This document shows positions 38,694 to 48,593 of a DNA stretch of 55,756 nt, in pieces; the stretch's first letter is position 1, and every line of letters begins with the position of its first letter. The position numbers and the translations under genes were made by a program. The stretch comes from Neorhodopirellula lusitana (GTDB lineage: Bacteria; Planctomycetota; Planctomycetia; Pirellulales; Pirellulaceae). The notes under the pieces are model-generated. The model was not told the DNA's origin, did not search any database, and saw only the letters and a program-made list of their open reading frames with translations. The DNA is taken from assembly GCF_900182915.1 (NCBI RefSeq), contig NZ_FXUG01000024.1:1-55756 (forward strand), given 5' to 3'.

Positions 38694-39250
38694 CGAACAG
38701 GATCCAAACCGAGGCCGCGGCGGATCACACCGATTTGGCCAGCGTGGAGTGTTTCATGCAAAGGGCAGAACAACGCCGCGCCCAGCTTGCAGGGATAAGC
38801 CGCGTACGGCATGTCCAGCGGATCCAACAGAGAGACAGGATCGACGTTTGCAATTTCCTGCATCGCCAGTTCATGCACGCGAGCCAGTTTGTCAAATAGC
38901 TCGTCCGGCGTCAGCTGGCCGTCGGCGGAATCGGATGGTTTGCTGCCTCTCGCGTACGCCTTGCGAAAACGTCCAGGGATCAATTCCAGATCGTCCGGGT
39001 GGCGGCCTCGCATGCGAAACATCAGCAACCCGTATTGGCTGACCGCCAAGTGTCCGACCTGCCAAGCGATTTGGGACGTGGCACCATTGGGGCGTTCGAA
39101 CCAGCGGTCGCGCGGTGTCGCGTCCAGCAGTCCGAGCGTGTACGCCCGAGCGAATTCAATTTGGCCGATCGCCGACTGCAGCATGATCGCTGCTTCGTCG
39201 CTGGTCGGAAGAACAGGGGTTGGCGGGTCGCCAGCGGGGATGACATTCAT
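38690..39250 (-). CDS. DinB/YfiT-like four-helix protein
   Basis: A 186-residue protein of the DinB superfamily, recognised by IGQIEFARAYTLGLLD, WQVGHLAVSQYG (metal-binding His region) and HETLHAGQIGVIRR near the C-terminus. Three histidines at these positions form the likely metal site. Such proteins include thiol-dependent metalloenzymes (bacillithiol, mycothiol or other S-transferases). Specific reaction unknown. Its stop overlaps the methyltransferase start by 4 bases. Confidence 0.82.
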   Translation of the reverse strand: MNVIPAGDPPTPVLPTSDEAAIMLQSAIGQIEFARAYTLGLLDATPRDRWFERPNGATSQIAWQVGHLAVSQYGLLMFRMRGRHPDDLELIPGRFRKAYARGSKPSDSADGQLTPDELFDKLARVHELAMQEIANVDPVSLLDPLDMPYAAYPCKLGAALFCPLHETLHAGQIGVIRRGLGLDPVR

Positions 39251-39333
39251 GCCCAGGTTTTAATGGACGACGCGTCGAATGCCCAGCCGGAGTGGTTGGT
39301 GGGAGGGCAGGGCAGATTGCACGACCGAAGTGG

Positions 39334-39813
39334 TTAGCGGCGGAGGTGGATCGAGCAGCTGTCGCCGTCGCAGTCGGGTTTGCCGCCGAAGAACTTTTGC
39401 GAGATCCAGTAGCGGTTTCGGCCGACGAATCGATACAGATGACGCCACAAGCTGGCCGTCCCCGGCACGTGCAGGATCGGCGCCGCGATCCATAACAGCG
39501 GCAGCCGACGGCTGAAGTAGCGAACCGCGTCGGCTCCACCGTGGCGATTGCCTTCGCTATCAACGACAAACATTTCTTGCATCAGCATTTCATGCGTCAG
39601 GTCCGGATACCGCTCGGCAGTCCGCTCATCGTGCAGGGATAGGAACGCGAGTCGTTTCCCGAACCGATCCAACTGATGCAGTCGTTTCACGCCGCTCGCA
39701 CAAAAACTGCACTGCCCGTCATAGATTACGACGTCGCGGTCAGGATACGTGTCGGGATCGGGCAGCACGGGATAGCCGAGTCGAATGAGGATTGGAAGGA
39801 AACATCCACGCAA
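39334..39813 (-). CDS. DCC-family thiol-disulfide oxidoreductase (DUF393)
   Basis: A 159-residue protein with the DCC signature YDGQCSFCASGVKRL (D-G-x-C-x-x-C; residues about 31-45) and family motifs ADAVRYFSRRLP and YRFVGRNRYWISQ. Predicted to form a thioredoxin-like fold with a CxxC redox pair in the cytoplasm. Partner unknown. The C-terminus has a further Cys pair (CDGDSC). It lies 83 bases upstream of the DinB gene on the same strand and may share its message. Confidence 0.88.
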   Translation of the reverse strand: MRGCFLPILIRLGYPVLPDPDTYPDRDVVIYDGQCSFCASGVKRLHQLDRFGKRLAFLSLHDERTAERYPDLTHEMLMQEMFVVDSEGNRHGGADAVRYFSRRLPLLWIAAPILHVPGTASLWRHLYRFVGRNRYWISQKFFGGKPDCDGDSCSIHLRR

Positions 39814-39929
39814 ATCGCAAGATTTGATACACTCAGTGTACCGCCGATCTCACTTTCGCCTAACCGGGAATTTTCCGGTGGTGCCAATCCCCCGGCGGCC
39901 AGATTGCCCTCATACACGGGAAAGCAAGC

Positions 39930-41654
39930 ATGGCTCAGGCTGATAGCGATATTCTAAGCAAGGTTGACTCCGCTCGACGCCGCATGGTCTTGGGCCAGTT
40001 CGGTCGCAGTTTTGCTGTGACGGCGTTTGCCGCGTTGCTGGTCAGCACGATTGCGGTCGCCGCGATGGCGGTGATCCCGTTGTCGCAAATGGTTGCTTGG
40101 GTCGGTTTGAGCCCAGCCGACGGGGCTGCCGCAGAGCCCACGCCGAGTAGTTGGATCACGTTTTGGTTGGTCGCGACGGGGGCAATCGCCTTGATCGTCG
40201 CAGCCATCTATACGTGGATGCGAGCACCCAGCCGAATGGACGTGGCCGCCGAAGTGGACCGGCGGTTCGGATTGCGAGAACGGCTTAGCAGCACGCTGGC
40301 GGTGCAGGCCGACACGCGCCACGCGACGCAGTCACCGCTTGCCAGCGCGCTGATGGACGACGCGACCAACAAGGCCAAGGAGATTCGTATCGCCGAGCAG
40401 TTCCCGCTTCGCTCGGCACGACAGGCGTGGTTGCCACTGTCGATCGTGCCGATCCTGGCCGCGATGATTCTGGTCGTTCAACCTGCTTCGCCCACCGACG
40501 CACCCGATGCGGTGGTGGTTGATTCGTCGGAGGTTCGTCAGGTGAAGGCGGCAGCGGCGGATCTGAAGAAGCGGCTGGAACAACAACGCAAGGCCGCCGA
40601 GGCGAAAGGCTTGAAGGAGTCGCAAGAGTTGTTTTTGAAGATGGAAAAGCAGCTCGACCAGATCACCAAAAGCCAAACGATGAACCGCAAGGATGCACTG
40701 ATTCAGCTGAATGAGCTGAAGGATCAAATCCAACAGCGAAAGGATCGAATCGGTTCACCTGAACAATTGCGGAAGACGTTGTCACAGATGAAGGGAATGG
40801 AAGGCGGGCCTGCAGCCAAGGTGGCTGAACAGATTCAAAAAGGCGACTTCGGCAAGGCTGCCCAGGCGGTGAAAGAATTAGCCAAGCAGCTCAAGGATGG
40901 CAAGCTGAGTGACCAGCAAAAGAAGAAGCTGGCCGACCAGGTCAAGAAGCTTGGCAGCGAGCTGAAGAATGCGGTCCAGCAACACGAGCAAAAGAAGGAG
41001 CAGCTTCGGGAGCAGATTGAACAGGCGAAGCGAGAGGGCCGCAACGAAGACGCCGCCAAGATGCAACAGAAGCTGAACGAGGCCGAGGGTGCCGACGCAC
41101 AAATGAATCAGATGCAGCAGATGGCGCAGTCGATGGAGTCGGCCGCCGATGCGATGAAGAACGGAGACTCACAGGCCGCTGCCGATGCGATGTCGCAAAT
41201 GTCCGATCAGCTGGGCGAAATGCAGTCGGCGATGAGCGAACTGGAGGATTTGCAGGAGGCGATGGATGGGCTGTCGCAGTCGAAGAATCAGATGGGCTGC
41301 CAGAGTTGTGGCGGCGAAGGTTGCCAGTCGTGTCAGGGTGGTTCCGGAATGGGCGAAGGCGATAAGCCAGGTGACGGGCTCGGACGCGGTTCGGGCAAAG
41401 GTGATCGTCCGGAAGAGGAAACGGATACCAATACCTACGACACCCAGGTTCGTGGTGACGTCAAACGTGGCAAGGCAATCATCGCCGGGTTCGCCGACGG
41501 GCCTAACCGCAAGGGCGTGACTCGGGAAGAGATCAAAAGCGTGATCGAGTCAGCGATCAGCGAAGAGGGCGATCCGCTGGAAGACCAAGTCTTGCCTCGC
41601 GAGGAACGTGATCAAACTAGGCAGTATTTCGATAGCCTGCGTGAGGGCCTGTAA
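39930..41654 (+). CDS. Membrane coiled-coil protein with CxxCxGxGC motif
   Basis: A 574-residue protein. N-terminal half: two hydrophobic segments (FAVTAFAALLVSTIAVAAMAV; WLVATGAIALIVAAIYTWM), a conserved DVAAEVDRRFGLRERLSSTLA motif and a third helix (LPLSIVPILAAMILVV). From about residue 195 to 450 comes a long Gln/Lys-rich coiled coil. Near residue 460 is GCQSCGGEGCQSCQGG, resembling half of a DnaJ zinc centre. The C-terminus ends in a conserved acidic segment. Related large planctomycete/Bacteroidetes proteins (DUF4175-like) share the DxDRRFGLRERLSS element. An envelope function is inferred. Confidence 0.82.
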   Translation: MAQADSDILSKVDSARRRMVLGQFGRSFAVTAFAALLVSTIAVAAMAVIPLSQMVAWVGLSPADGAAAEPTPSSWITFWLVATGAIALIVAAIYTWMRAPSRMDVAAEVDRRFGLRERLSSTLAVQADTRHATQSPLASALMDDATNKAKEIRIAEQFPLRSARQAWLPLSIVPILAAMILVVQPASPTDAPDAVVVDSSEVRQVKAAAADLKKRLEQQRKAAEAKGLKESQELFLKMEKQLDQITKSQTMNRKDALIQLNELKDQIQQRKDRIGSPEQLRKTLSQMKGMEGGPAAKVAEQIQKGDFGKAAQAVKELAKQLKDGKLSDQQKKKLADQVKKLGSELKNAVQQHEQKKEQLREQIEQAKREGRNEDAAKMQQKLNEAEGADAQMNQMQQMAQSMESAADAMKNGDSQAAADAMSQMSDQLGEMQSAMSELEDLQEAMDGLSQSKNQMGCQSCGGEGCQSCQGGSGMGEGDKPGDGLGRGSGKGDRPEEETDTNTYDTQVRGDVKRGKAIIAGFADGPNRKGVTREEIKSVIESAISEEGDPLEDQVLPREERDQTRQYFDSLREGL

Positions 41655-41657
41655 CGC

Positions 41658-42290
41658 ATGTCAGTCAAGGATGTGGATGAGTTGCCAGGTGATCGCTTAG
41701 TGAGCGGTTCGGTTGATTCGGGTTCGGCTTGCTGTGGCCCGGCTTGTTGTGTTTGGTCGGCAGACGCGTCGCGGTGGTGTGCGGTTGGGTGCGCGAGTTT
41801 GATCGTTGCCTTGGTTGGCTGGCGAGCCGCCTGGTTGTCCGCCAGCGTGCCGAACGTAACAGCCGACGCGGACGTCGCTCGTTTTCTGGTCGAGCAGGAA
41901 ACCGGTTCATTCCTGATCTCCTTTGCCGACTCACCCGGTGATCCACTACCTCTATCAAGACAGGCAGGAAAGCCACGATTCGTTGCCGAGGGTGCCAGCG
42001 AGTGGGACGCTTCGCTTCCGATTTGGATCACGCCGGGCGAAGACGGCCAACCCGGTTGGGCAACCTGGGACGACAATCAAAACGGCGCCGTCGACGAGCC
42101 AGCGGAACTGGGCGCGGCATGGAGCGACGACTATTGTGTCGTCCAACTACCTGACGCAAGCGAATCCGCCAAGCAAGAGTTGACCGCGGGCCGGATTCTA
42201 GATCGCGGTGCTTACCGTCCCGCATCCGATACCGATCTTAGCCCACGAACGCGATACGTTTTCGAGACGTTGCCAGCTGAGACTAACTAG
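41658..42290 (+). CDS. Hypothetical single-pass membrane protein
   Basis: A 210-residue protein three bases after the coiled-coil gene, so likely in the same operon. A cysteine-rich N-terminal part (SACCGPACCVW) precedes one hydrophobic helix (WCAVGCASLIVALVGWRAAWL, about residues 40-60). The rest is acidic and appears extracytoplasmic, with an EF-hand-like loop DDNQNGAVDEPAE (about 138-150). No family recognised. Confidence 0.65.
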   Translation: MSVKDVDELPGDRLVSGSVDSGSACCGPACCVWSADASRWCAVGCASLIVALVGWRAAWLSASVPNVTADADVARFLVEQETGSFLISFADSPGDPLPLSRQAGKPRFVAEGASEWDASLPIWITPGEDGQPGWATWDDNQNGAVDEPAELGAAWSDDYCVVQLPDASESAKQELTAGRILDRGAYRPASDTDLSPRTRYVFETLPAETN

Positions 42291-42529
42291 TTGAGCCTGA
42301 TCGGCATCAATCCACTCAGCCGAGTGTTTGGTTAACGCCGATAAGTGATTGCCAAAGCTGAAGGCAGACCCACTAACTGGATAGAGCCAAGTTCGTGAGC
42401 GGCAAGACGCTAGGTGCCGGTAGATGTATTGTCGAACCGACGGCTATCGCCTTGTCGCTCAGCAACGTAGCCGTCACTGCTATCCCCAAGCAATTCTCAA
42501 TGAGCGCAAGTCAAGCCGCGGCAGTTCGC

Positions 42530-43480
42530 TTAGGAAGCGTTCGCAAACCTTGTCGCGTCGTTTGCATTCGCGACCTGGTCGGCTGAGATGGAAACGATGG
42601 CAACTCCCAGGCGATCGGCCAGACGGATGGTGTCGTCGTGGTCCAGAAGGATCGTGCGGTCCGCCTCAATCGCGATCGCCACGCCACCGGCGTCGGCCAC
42701 ATTTTGGACCGTTTGCGTGCCGATCGTGGGCACATCGAATCGCATGTCTTGATTCGGTTTGCTGACCTTCACCAAGGTCCAGCCACCGCGTTTGCACAGT
42801 TGTCCGGCGCGAGCGATGCAGGCGTCGGTTCCCTCGATCGCTTCGACCGCGATCACGGTTCCGTCTTTGATCGCGACGGCCTGGCCGATATCCAGTCCGC
42901 CCATCGTCTTGGCGATTTGCCAACCGAAGTGCGCGTCGCGTGTGGTTCCTGGTGACAGCGTTCGACGTGTCAATTGGCCTGGCTTCACAAGTAGCTCCGG
43001 TGCAAGAGAAGTAGCCGAACAGATTTCGATTTGATTGTTTTGATAAGTATCGATGACCGCGGTCAGCAAACGATCGTCGCGAGCGTCCTTGTTACGGCCA
43101 ATCAACAGCGGTCCAAACGTGCGGACACAAGTCAAGTCCGGCAGGTGCCGCAACAGAAGCGATCCGCCGTAAAGTAGGTCTGACTTGAACAGCTTGCCGG
43201 CCATCGTGACGTGGTGCACCTGTTCGCGTTTAAAGAAACGCAAGTGTTTTCCAAACCGGCCCACACCTGACCACAACACGCGGTCGCATACCGCTTCGAT
43301 TTCTTCACCAGCGTGGCCCGTGATTGCCACGCAAACCACTCGGTGCCCGCTCGCTTGCAGCTTTTCCGCAACCGTGATTGGGAACCGTCCCCAACCGGCA
43401 ACAAGACCGACGGGTGACCCCGGAGCAAGCTCAACGGGAGCGTCGTGGCGGATTGTGTCCGTTTGGTTGCTGTGGGTCAT
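42530..43480 (-). CDS. lpxI: UDP-2,3-diacylglucosamine diphosphatase, LpxI type
   Basis: A 316-residue protein matching LpxI (DUF1009): [18 protein letters not shown], then [20 protein letters not shown], then [16 protein letters not shown] and a C-terminal [19 protein letters not shown], followed by DVPTIG. LpxI makes lipid X (2,3-diacylglucosamine-1-phosphate) from the UDP form in the cytoplasm. It overlaps lpxD by 4 bases, joining two steps of lipid A synthesis. This supports a Gram-negative-type outer membrane with lipid A for the host. Confidence 0.9.
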   Translation of the reverse strand: MTHSNQTDTIRHDAPVELAPGSPVGLVAGWGRFPITVAEKLQASGHRVVCVAITGHAGEEIEAVCDRVLWSGVGRFGKHLRFFKREQVHHVTMAGKLFKSDLLYGGSLLLRHLPDLTCVRTFGPLLIGRNKDARDDRLLTAVIDTYQNNQIEICSATSLAPELLVKPGQLTRRTLSPGTTRDAHFGWQIAKTMGGLDIGQAVAIKDGTVIAVEAIEGTDACIARAGQLCKRGGWTLVKVSKPNQDMRFDVPTIGTQTVQNVADAGGVAIAIEADRTILLDHDDTIRLADRLGVAIVSISADQVANANDATRFANAS

Positions 43481-44676
43481 GCCGCTTTGGTGTGTTTGGC
43501 GACCGTGGGAGTTTCGGTGGTTTGATCGGTGGTAATTTGATCGTCGGATGCTGCCATGCCGAGTGAACGCTCAGCCATCTGGGTCAACGCTTCAACCTGT
43601 TGCTTCAGCTTCTTTAGTTCCCGCCGCATTTCAGGCAGGCGGCGTTGTCCCGCAACGACCTGCATTTCTTCTCGCAAGAGTGTTGCCGGCGAGCCCATGT
43701 AAACGCCCGCCGAAAGATCGTCCATGACTCCGGATTGAGCACAAACGACCACGTTGTCGCTCAAGGCGATGTGATCCTTCAGGCCCACTTGGCCCGCCAG
43801 TACAACGTAGTCGCCTGTCGAGCAGCTGCCCGCGACGCCGACTTGGCTGCAGATCAGATTGTGTTTCCCGATTTGGCAATTGTGGGCGATCATGACTTGG
43901 TTGTCGATCTTGGTGCCTTCGCCGATCAGCGTGGCGCCGTAAGTGCCGCGATCGATCGTGACCGCCGCGCCTACCTCGACGTCGTTTTCAATTTTGACGT
44001 AGCCCAACTGAGCCGTCGGCACGTGTTTGCCTTCAATGTTGCGATACCCGAAACCGTGGGCTCCGATGACGGTTCCCGCATGCAACACGACGCGGTCGCC
44101 CAGTTGAGTGAACGAGTACAGGGTGACGCCTGGGTGCAAGACGCAGTTCGCGCCCACCGTGCAACCGGCGGCGATTGAAACGCCTGCGTGAATCTGGCTG
44201 CCCGGTCCGATCTTTACCCCAGCACCGATCGACGCGCCGGAGCTGAGTTGAACTGATGGGTGGATTTGGGCGGATGAATGGACGCCGGTGCCGGGAACGC
44301 TTTGTTCCATCGGCGGCCGGAAATGCAGAATGATGTTGGTGAACGCGGCGTGTGGGTCGGCCGTGACAAGTTGCCAGGCTGGCCCCTCGTTGCCGATTTG
44401 TTCCGCCGTGATTTCGATAGGCGTGATCACCACCAAAGCTTGGCAACCGCGAACGGCGTCGATATTCTTCGCCTGGTCAACCAGCGTGACTTCCCCTGCC
44501 ACGGCTTCGATCGGTGGGGCTGCGCCGGAGCAAAACGATGTTGACGGATCGGTGGTCTGCGGCGATGCGTTGCCGACCAAGGGGAGCAATTGTCCACCGG
44601 TGTGTTCCACCAATTCGGCTAGCGTTAGCCGAGTAGTGTCGCCTTCGTAGGTGGACGTCGCGTGTACAGTTGTCAT
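43477..44676 (-). CDS. lpxD: UDP-3-O-acylglucosamine N-acyltransferase
   Basis: A 399-residue LpxD. An N-terminal uridine-binding domain ([14 protein letters not shown]) is followed by a left-handed beta helix built of hexapeptide repeats ([20 protein letters not shown], then [20 protein letters not shown]). The HGFGYRN motif ([15 protein letters not shown]) contains the catalytic histidine. The C-terminal helices end in a coiled coil ([20 protein letters not shown]). Transfers a 3-hydroxyacyl group from acyl-ACP in lipid A synthesis. It is longer than E. coli LpxD (341) because of N-terminal insertions and a C-terminal extension. ATGA overlap with lpxI. Confidence 0.93.
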   Translation of the reverse strand: MTTVHATSTYEGDTTRLTLAELVEHTGGQLLPLVGNASPQTTDPSTSFCSGAAPPIEAVAGEVTLVDQAKNIDAVRGCQALVVITPIEITAEQIGNEGPAWQLVTADPHAAFTNIILHFRPPMEQSVPGTGVHSSAQIHPSVQLSSGASIGAGVKIGPGSQIHAGVSIAAGCTVGANCVLHPGVTLYSFTQLGDRVVLHAGTVIGAHGFGYRNIEGKHVPTAQLGYVKIENDVEVGAAVTIDRGTYGATLIGEGTKIDNQVMIAHNCQIGKHNLICSQVGVAGSCSTGDYVVLAGQVGLKDHIALSDNVVVCAQSGVMDDLSAGVYMGSPATLLREEMQVVAGQRRLPEMRRELKKLKQQVEALTQMAERSLGMAASDDQITTDQTTETPTVAKHTKAA

Positions 44677-44882
44677 GCCGTGAATCCCTCAAGCTAATCC
44701 GTGCTTTTTACAGACTCGCTTGTACTGTTTCACAGCGTTCCACTGCAACGCTAAAGTTTGACCGCTACGCCGGAAACCACGTCCCACCGGCCAGGCGACC
44801 GTGTGATTGTCGCCTTTTAGTGGTTTTATAGGACCGATTGCCCGGGAAACCGCCGCCTCTCAAGCGTGGCCGCTCAGCAAGC

Positions 44883-46670
44883 TTACGCCGATTCCGTGCC
44901 CGCTTTCTTGCCTCGCATGACAAATCCGGCGATCACCGCGATCGAGTAAACGACCAAAATCGTGATCACGGTCGGGAACGCAGCCTTGTTATTCGGGTCG
45001 ATCGCCTTGTCGTACATGGCGGTCGCGGCGGCTGCAGTGGCTCCCAAAACGGCCAGTCCCATCAACACGTTCCAAGCGATTCGGCTGAAACCAGTCGGTC
45101 GCTCATCACCCAGGATCCGTTTGCTGTTCATCATCAAGAAGAACGTGATGTAGGCAATTGGCAGCAACATCGCGGCGAACGTGCTAGCAAAAATGGCCAG
45201 CCAGAAGCGAGTCGCGTCGTCCGTCCACAACCACACCCAACTTGCTCCCGAGCCACCGGCCACCAAAACGCCAACCTTGAATAGAAGATCGCTGTCCGGC
45301 TTGCCAAACATTTCACGGAATGCGTACCCGTTGATCAGCATCAAAATGATGATGGTGGAGAACCCCATGCCGAACACCCCTAGGCCAAAGACGGCCTTCG
45401 CGAGGTCGCCACCCAAGAGCGGTGCCAGGGTTTGAGAGAGCTGAAACGCGTTGCGTTTGACCAGTGCGGAAGCCAGGCGTTTTTCGTCCTCCGGCAATGC
45501 CGCGATCATTTCCAGTTTGGCTTCTTCGCTGGTCGATTCCGCAGCGTCACCGAGTTTCGCATCGACGCGGGCGATCAGGCCTTTCTTGACGTCCGCAAAG
45601 GTTGGCGATTCCAGCATTTCCGCCACGTTCGTGGACGCGAGTTGATCGTCGATGCGATTGTGGAACGAGGACGAAGCCGCGATCACGACACAGGTCGTTA
45701 CCAAGACAAAAGGAATGGCCATGCCGGTCGACAGGTCGAATCGAGCCAGGCCGCGAAACGGTTTGTCCCAACCGCGAGCCAGCATCGAATAGGGCAACAG
45801 GAACGTCATGTTGATTCCGACGGCCGTCGCGATCGCCGCAATCATCACGCTTCGCTGGGTCCCCATCAATCGGCTCGTCCAGTAAGACTGACTTTCCTCC
45901 GGCAACCCGGCCACCATATCACGCAGGTCGCCCGCCGGAGCAATGAACTGGCTGAAGTCTGGGATCATGCCGGACAAGACCGCACCCAGGCTGACTTGAC
46001 CCTTGGCAAACAACAGAATCGCGACGCCGAAGAAGCAAATCACGACCATGCCGATCAGGGCTTTCAGGAAGATGTCAAAGAACTTCGCAGCCTTCCCTTG
46101 TTTGGTGTTCAGTAAAACGATGAAACCAGCCGCCACGAACAACGCGGCCGTCACGCCCCACTTCACCGCCAGCGATCCACCCAGTCCAGTGCCACCGCCA
46201 AGCGTGGTCAGGTTCTTGTCTAACGCGTCGTAGCACAGGCTAAACTGCGGCATGCAAAAGATCATGTTGGCCATCACGGTCGCAATCAGCCAGCCCCAAG
46301 CCAGGGCAGGGTTGATTTCGGTTTTGATGGCTTCGAACGGGCGTCTGCCTGTCGAAAGAGTGACGTAGCTGATCGCGGAAAGCATGACCACGCCCAAGAT
46401 GATCGCAACCAATTGCAACCACAGCATCGACGTCCCGCCCAGCACCCCCAAGAAGAGCGATCCAGCTAGTGAACCACCGCCCAGTGTGATCGCACTTTGT
46501 AACCAACCAGGTCCGGACAGCTTGACATAGGCACCAAGTGTTTTGCCTTCCGCCTGGGCCTGACGAAGAAGCTCGCGGTCGCTAGCCACCTTGTCGCTGA
46601 CGGCAGGCTGAGTGGTTGATCCGCTGGAGGAAGAGTTATCGGGCGAGTGGCTATTGGAGGTGGGAGCCAT
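44883..46670 (-). CDS. Nramp-like membrane transporter with altered metal motifs
   Basis: A 595-residue polytopic protein with about 11 hydrophobic segments. The first repeat starts LSGPGWLQSAITLGGGSLAG, where Nramp transporters have DPGN. TM6 reads MTFLLPYSMLARGW where they have MPHN or MPYN. A soluble insertion lies between TM helices (AEMLESPTFADVKK, then EDEKRLASAL). So it has the LeuT/Nramp fold by appearance but lacks the canonical Mn2+/Fe2+ ligands, and its substrate is unknown. ATG 46670 is used. The frame reaches 46796 without similarity. The 288-bp octamer array lies about 160 bases upstream of this start. Confidence 0.78.
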   Translation of the reverse strand: MAPTSNSHSPDNSSSSGSTTQPAVSDKVASDRELLRQAQAEGKTLGAYVKLSGPGWLQSAITLGGGSLAGSLFLGVLGGTSMLWLQLVAIILGVVMLSAISYVTLSTGRRPFEAIKTEINPALAWGWLIATVMANMIFCMPQFSLCYDALDKNLTTLGGGTGLGGSLAVKWGVTAALFVAAGFIVLLNTKQGKAAKFFDIFLKALIGMVVICFFGVAILLFAKGQVSLGAVLSGMIPDFSQFIAPAGDLRDMVAGLPEESQSYWTSRLMGTQRSVMIAAIATAVGINMTFLLPYSMLARGWDKPFRGLARFDLSTGMAIPFVLVTTCVVIAASSSFHNRIDDQLASTNVAEMLESPTFADVKKGLIARVDAKLGDAAESTSEEAKLEMIAALPEDEKRLASALVKRNAFQLSQTLAPLLGGDLAKAVFGLGVFGMGFSTIIILMLINGYAFREMFGKPDSDLLFKVGVLVAGGSGASWVWLWTDDATRFWLAIFASTFAAMLLPIAYITFFLMMNSKRILGDERPTGFSRIAWNVLMGLAVLGATAAAATAMYDKAIDPNNKAAFPTVITILVVYSIAVIAGFVMRGKKAGTESA

Positions 46671-46832
46671 AAACTTGATCGACGGGGGGAGGGAAGGGAA
46701 ACCATTGGGTACGGCGAGATGATACCAATTCCAGCGATGCTGTGGGACGCCGTGGCCCCCAAGAGAAGCCGCATTCGCCGATTCAATCAAACGCAAAACC
46801 GCCCCAAACCAAACAACTCGTCATTCCCACGC

Positions 46833-47120
46833 CTAAGTCCCTAAGTCCCTAAGTCCCTAAGTCCCTAAGTCCCTAAGTCCCTAAGTCCCTAAGTCCCTAA
46901 GTCCCTAAGTCCCTGAGTCCCTGAGTCCCTGAGTCCCTGAGTCCCTGAGTCCCTGAGTCCCTGAGTCCCTGAGTCCCTGAGTCCCTGAGTCCCTGAGTCC
47001 CTGAGTTCCTGAGTTCCTGAGTTCCTGTGTTCCTGTGCTCCTGTGCTCCTGTGCTCCTGTGCTCCTGTGCTCCTGTGCTCCTGTGCTCCTGTGCTCCTGT
47101 GCTCCTGTGGCCCTGTGGCC
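46833..47120. repeat. 288-bp octamer array with stepwise unit changes
   Basis: 36 perfect octamers in order: 10 CTAAGTCC, 11 CTGAGTCC, 3 CTGAGTTC, 1 CTGTGTTC, 9 CTGTGCTC, 2 CTGTGGCC. Neighbouring blocks differ by one or two bases. It lies between the Nramp-like gene start (46670, minus) and the stop of the 47124 gene. Confidence 0.97.
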
Positions 47121-47123
47121 CCG

Positions 47124-47459
47124 CTACGCTTGCTGCGTCAACAAACATCGCGTCAGTTCTTCGCCGTTGCCGTACTGGATGACAAGAATCACTTCCGGCT
47201 GGCTCTCCGCTCGCAGGACCGCGAATTGCAGGTTGTTTGTGAAATCGATCAGGTGCATGTCTTGGTGCTCTTCCACGTCGGCCGTGACGGACTTCACGGT
47301 CAAATGCCAATCCGAGCTTTCAATCGTCGTTCGTGTCCAGTCCCAGTAATCCAGGACCTCACCACCGACCTGTTCCCCATCCGGGGTTTGCGATGAAACA
47401 ACCGCCCATCGCCCATTGAAGTCAGCGGGAATCTCATCAAGCACAGATTGCTGGGACAT
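47124..47459 (-). CDS. Hypothetical small beta-rich protein
   Basis: A 111-residue protein. FNGRWAVVSSQTPDGEQVGG then LHLTVKSV-like beta strands faintly resemble the planctomycete TIGR03067 domain (W-x-V-V-S...dG). It has no signal peptide, so it appears cytoplasmic. Its stop codon abuts the octamer array (4 bases away). The gene upstream is on the same strand with a gap of 177 bases. The assignment is weak. Confidence 0.6.
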   Translation of the reverse strand: MSQQSVLDEIPADFNGRWAVVSSQTPDGEQVGGEVLDYWDWTRTTIESSDWHLTVKSVTADVEEHQDMHLIDFTNNLQFAVLRAESQPEVILVIQYGNGEELTRCLLTQQA

Positions 47460-47636
47460 CTCAACCTTCCAGGGTTAGTAAACGGGAAAGGTCAGCGAAG
47501 CCGTCCCGAACGAAGTTTTTGGCTCTGAATAGCCGAACAGTTTACCTCAGATTCGCTGCGATGCGAAACAACGACGATGACCACGAGTCGAACTTGGGAA
47601 AACGCGATGTCGAGGGCGACGGTAAAGCCATCGCGG

Positions 47637-48440
47637 TCAGGTATCCGAGGCGAATTGCGACACGGCACGAACAATGGCGAAGCCATCGCAGGCGTAGAGG
47701 TCGGCCCCGCCGAAGGGATTCAGTTCAATAAGTCGCAGTTCACCATCGCATTCGCAAACGTCCAGAATATACACATCAGCGGGCGGCGGAATCACGTCGG
47801 CTATCGTTTGCGCATAAGCCCAAGCGTCACTATTCGATCGATCCGAAGTCGCCGTGCGGGTTGCAGCGTCATAGGCGGAGCCCGCGACAACGACCTTATC
47901 AACGACGACGAACCGCCATTCGCAACCCATGGTGCGAATCGGCGCAGCGACAACCGGAAGGGCTTCGTCATCAAAGTAGAAACCGTGGTCCAGTGCCGCC
48001 AGTGACAAAGAGGCGACGTCGAGCACACGGCCGCTGAAAGGTTTCAGCGGGCTATCGGGCCGAACGAAAATTCGATTGGTGCAACCGAGTGACGCGGCGA
48101 CCTCCGCAGCGGAGTCAACCAGTTCGTTCGCGGGCAGGAATCGCCAATCCGTATGCAGTAGCCATTCCCGGACCGAGTCGTACCAAGCGGAACAGCGAAA
48201 CGCGGATGCGTTGCAAAACGAACCGGGGGTCCAGTTGAGTTCGTCGTGAATGCGTGCAGCGTTGCCAAGGGAGCCATGGAAGAGCGTATGAGTGTCACCG
48301 ATGTTCGCTGGAATGCCATCTGACCACCAAGCATCGTCCCATTCCAACAGACGATGACCGGCGGCCACCACCGCCTCGCGAAGAGACGCGTGCGAACGAG
48401 GGAAGACGCCCGATTCGAGCACCCATGTTGTGTGTGTCAT
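47637..48440 (-). CDS. ATP-grasp domain protein
   Basis: A 267-residue protein with late ATP-grasp signatures: RIFVRPDSPLKPFSGRVLD, EWRFVVVDKVVVAGSAY and LRLIELNPFGGADLYACDG, where E, N and D bind ATP and magnesium. The N-terminal half is unusual and Trp-rich (LLEWDDAWWSDG). Such enzymes join a carboxylate to an amine or thiol. Substrates are not identifiable. The short length and split architecture resemble DUF4343-type ATP-grasp proteins. It stands alone. Confidence 0.78.
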   Translation of the reverse strand: MTHTTWVLESGVFPRSHASLREAVVAAGHRLLEWDDAWWSDGIPANIGDTHTLFHGSLGNAARIHDELNWTPGSFCNASAFRCSAWYDSVREWLLHTDWRFLPANELVDSAAEVAASLGCTNRIFVRPDSPLKPFSGRVLDVASLSLAALDHGFYFDDEALPVVAAPIRTMGCEWRFVVVDKVVVAGSAYDAATRTATSDRSNSDAWAYAQTIADVIPPPADVYILDVCECDGELRLIELNPFGGADLYACDGFAIVRAVSQFASDT

Positions 48441-48593
48441 TGATTTGAGGGCCAGCGGAAAGCTACAAGCGTCGCCGATGTCTACCGAGCGATCGCATTC
48501 AAAAGTGCTTGATGATTTACCCGCACAATTCAGCAGGATGTGATCTCGCAGTGAACCACTGCGTGGAAATTAGTTTGCCTGAAGTCGTCTTGT

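Noticed and set aside
40835..41059. Minus-strand leucine/phenylalanine-rich frame
   Set aside because: Shadow of the Gln/Lys coiled-coil coding region; no ribosome-binding site.
47035..47349. Open frames rich in LLCSCAPV repeats across the octamer array
   Set aside because: They are translations of the tandem octamers and of the opposite strand of the 47124 gene. A repeat unit of 8 bases gives periodic peptides in every frame.
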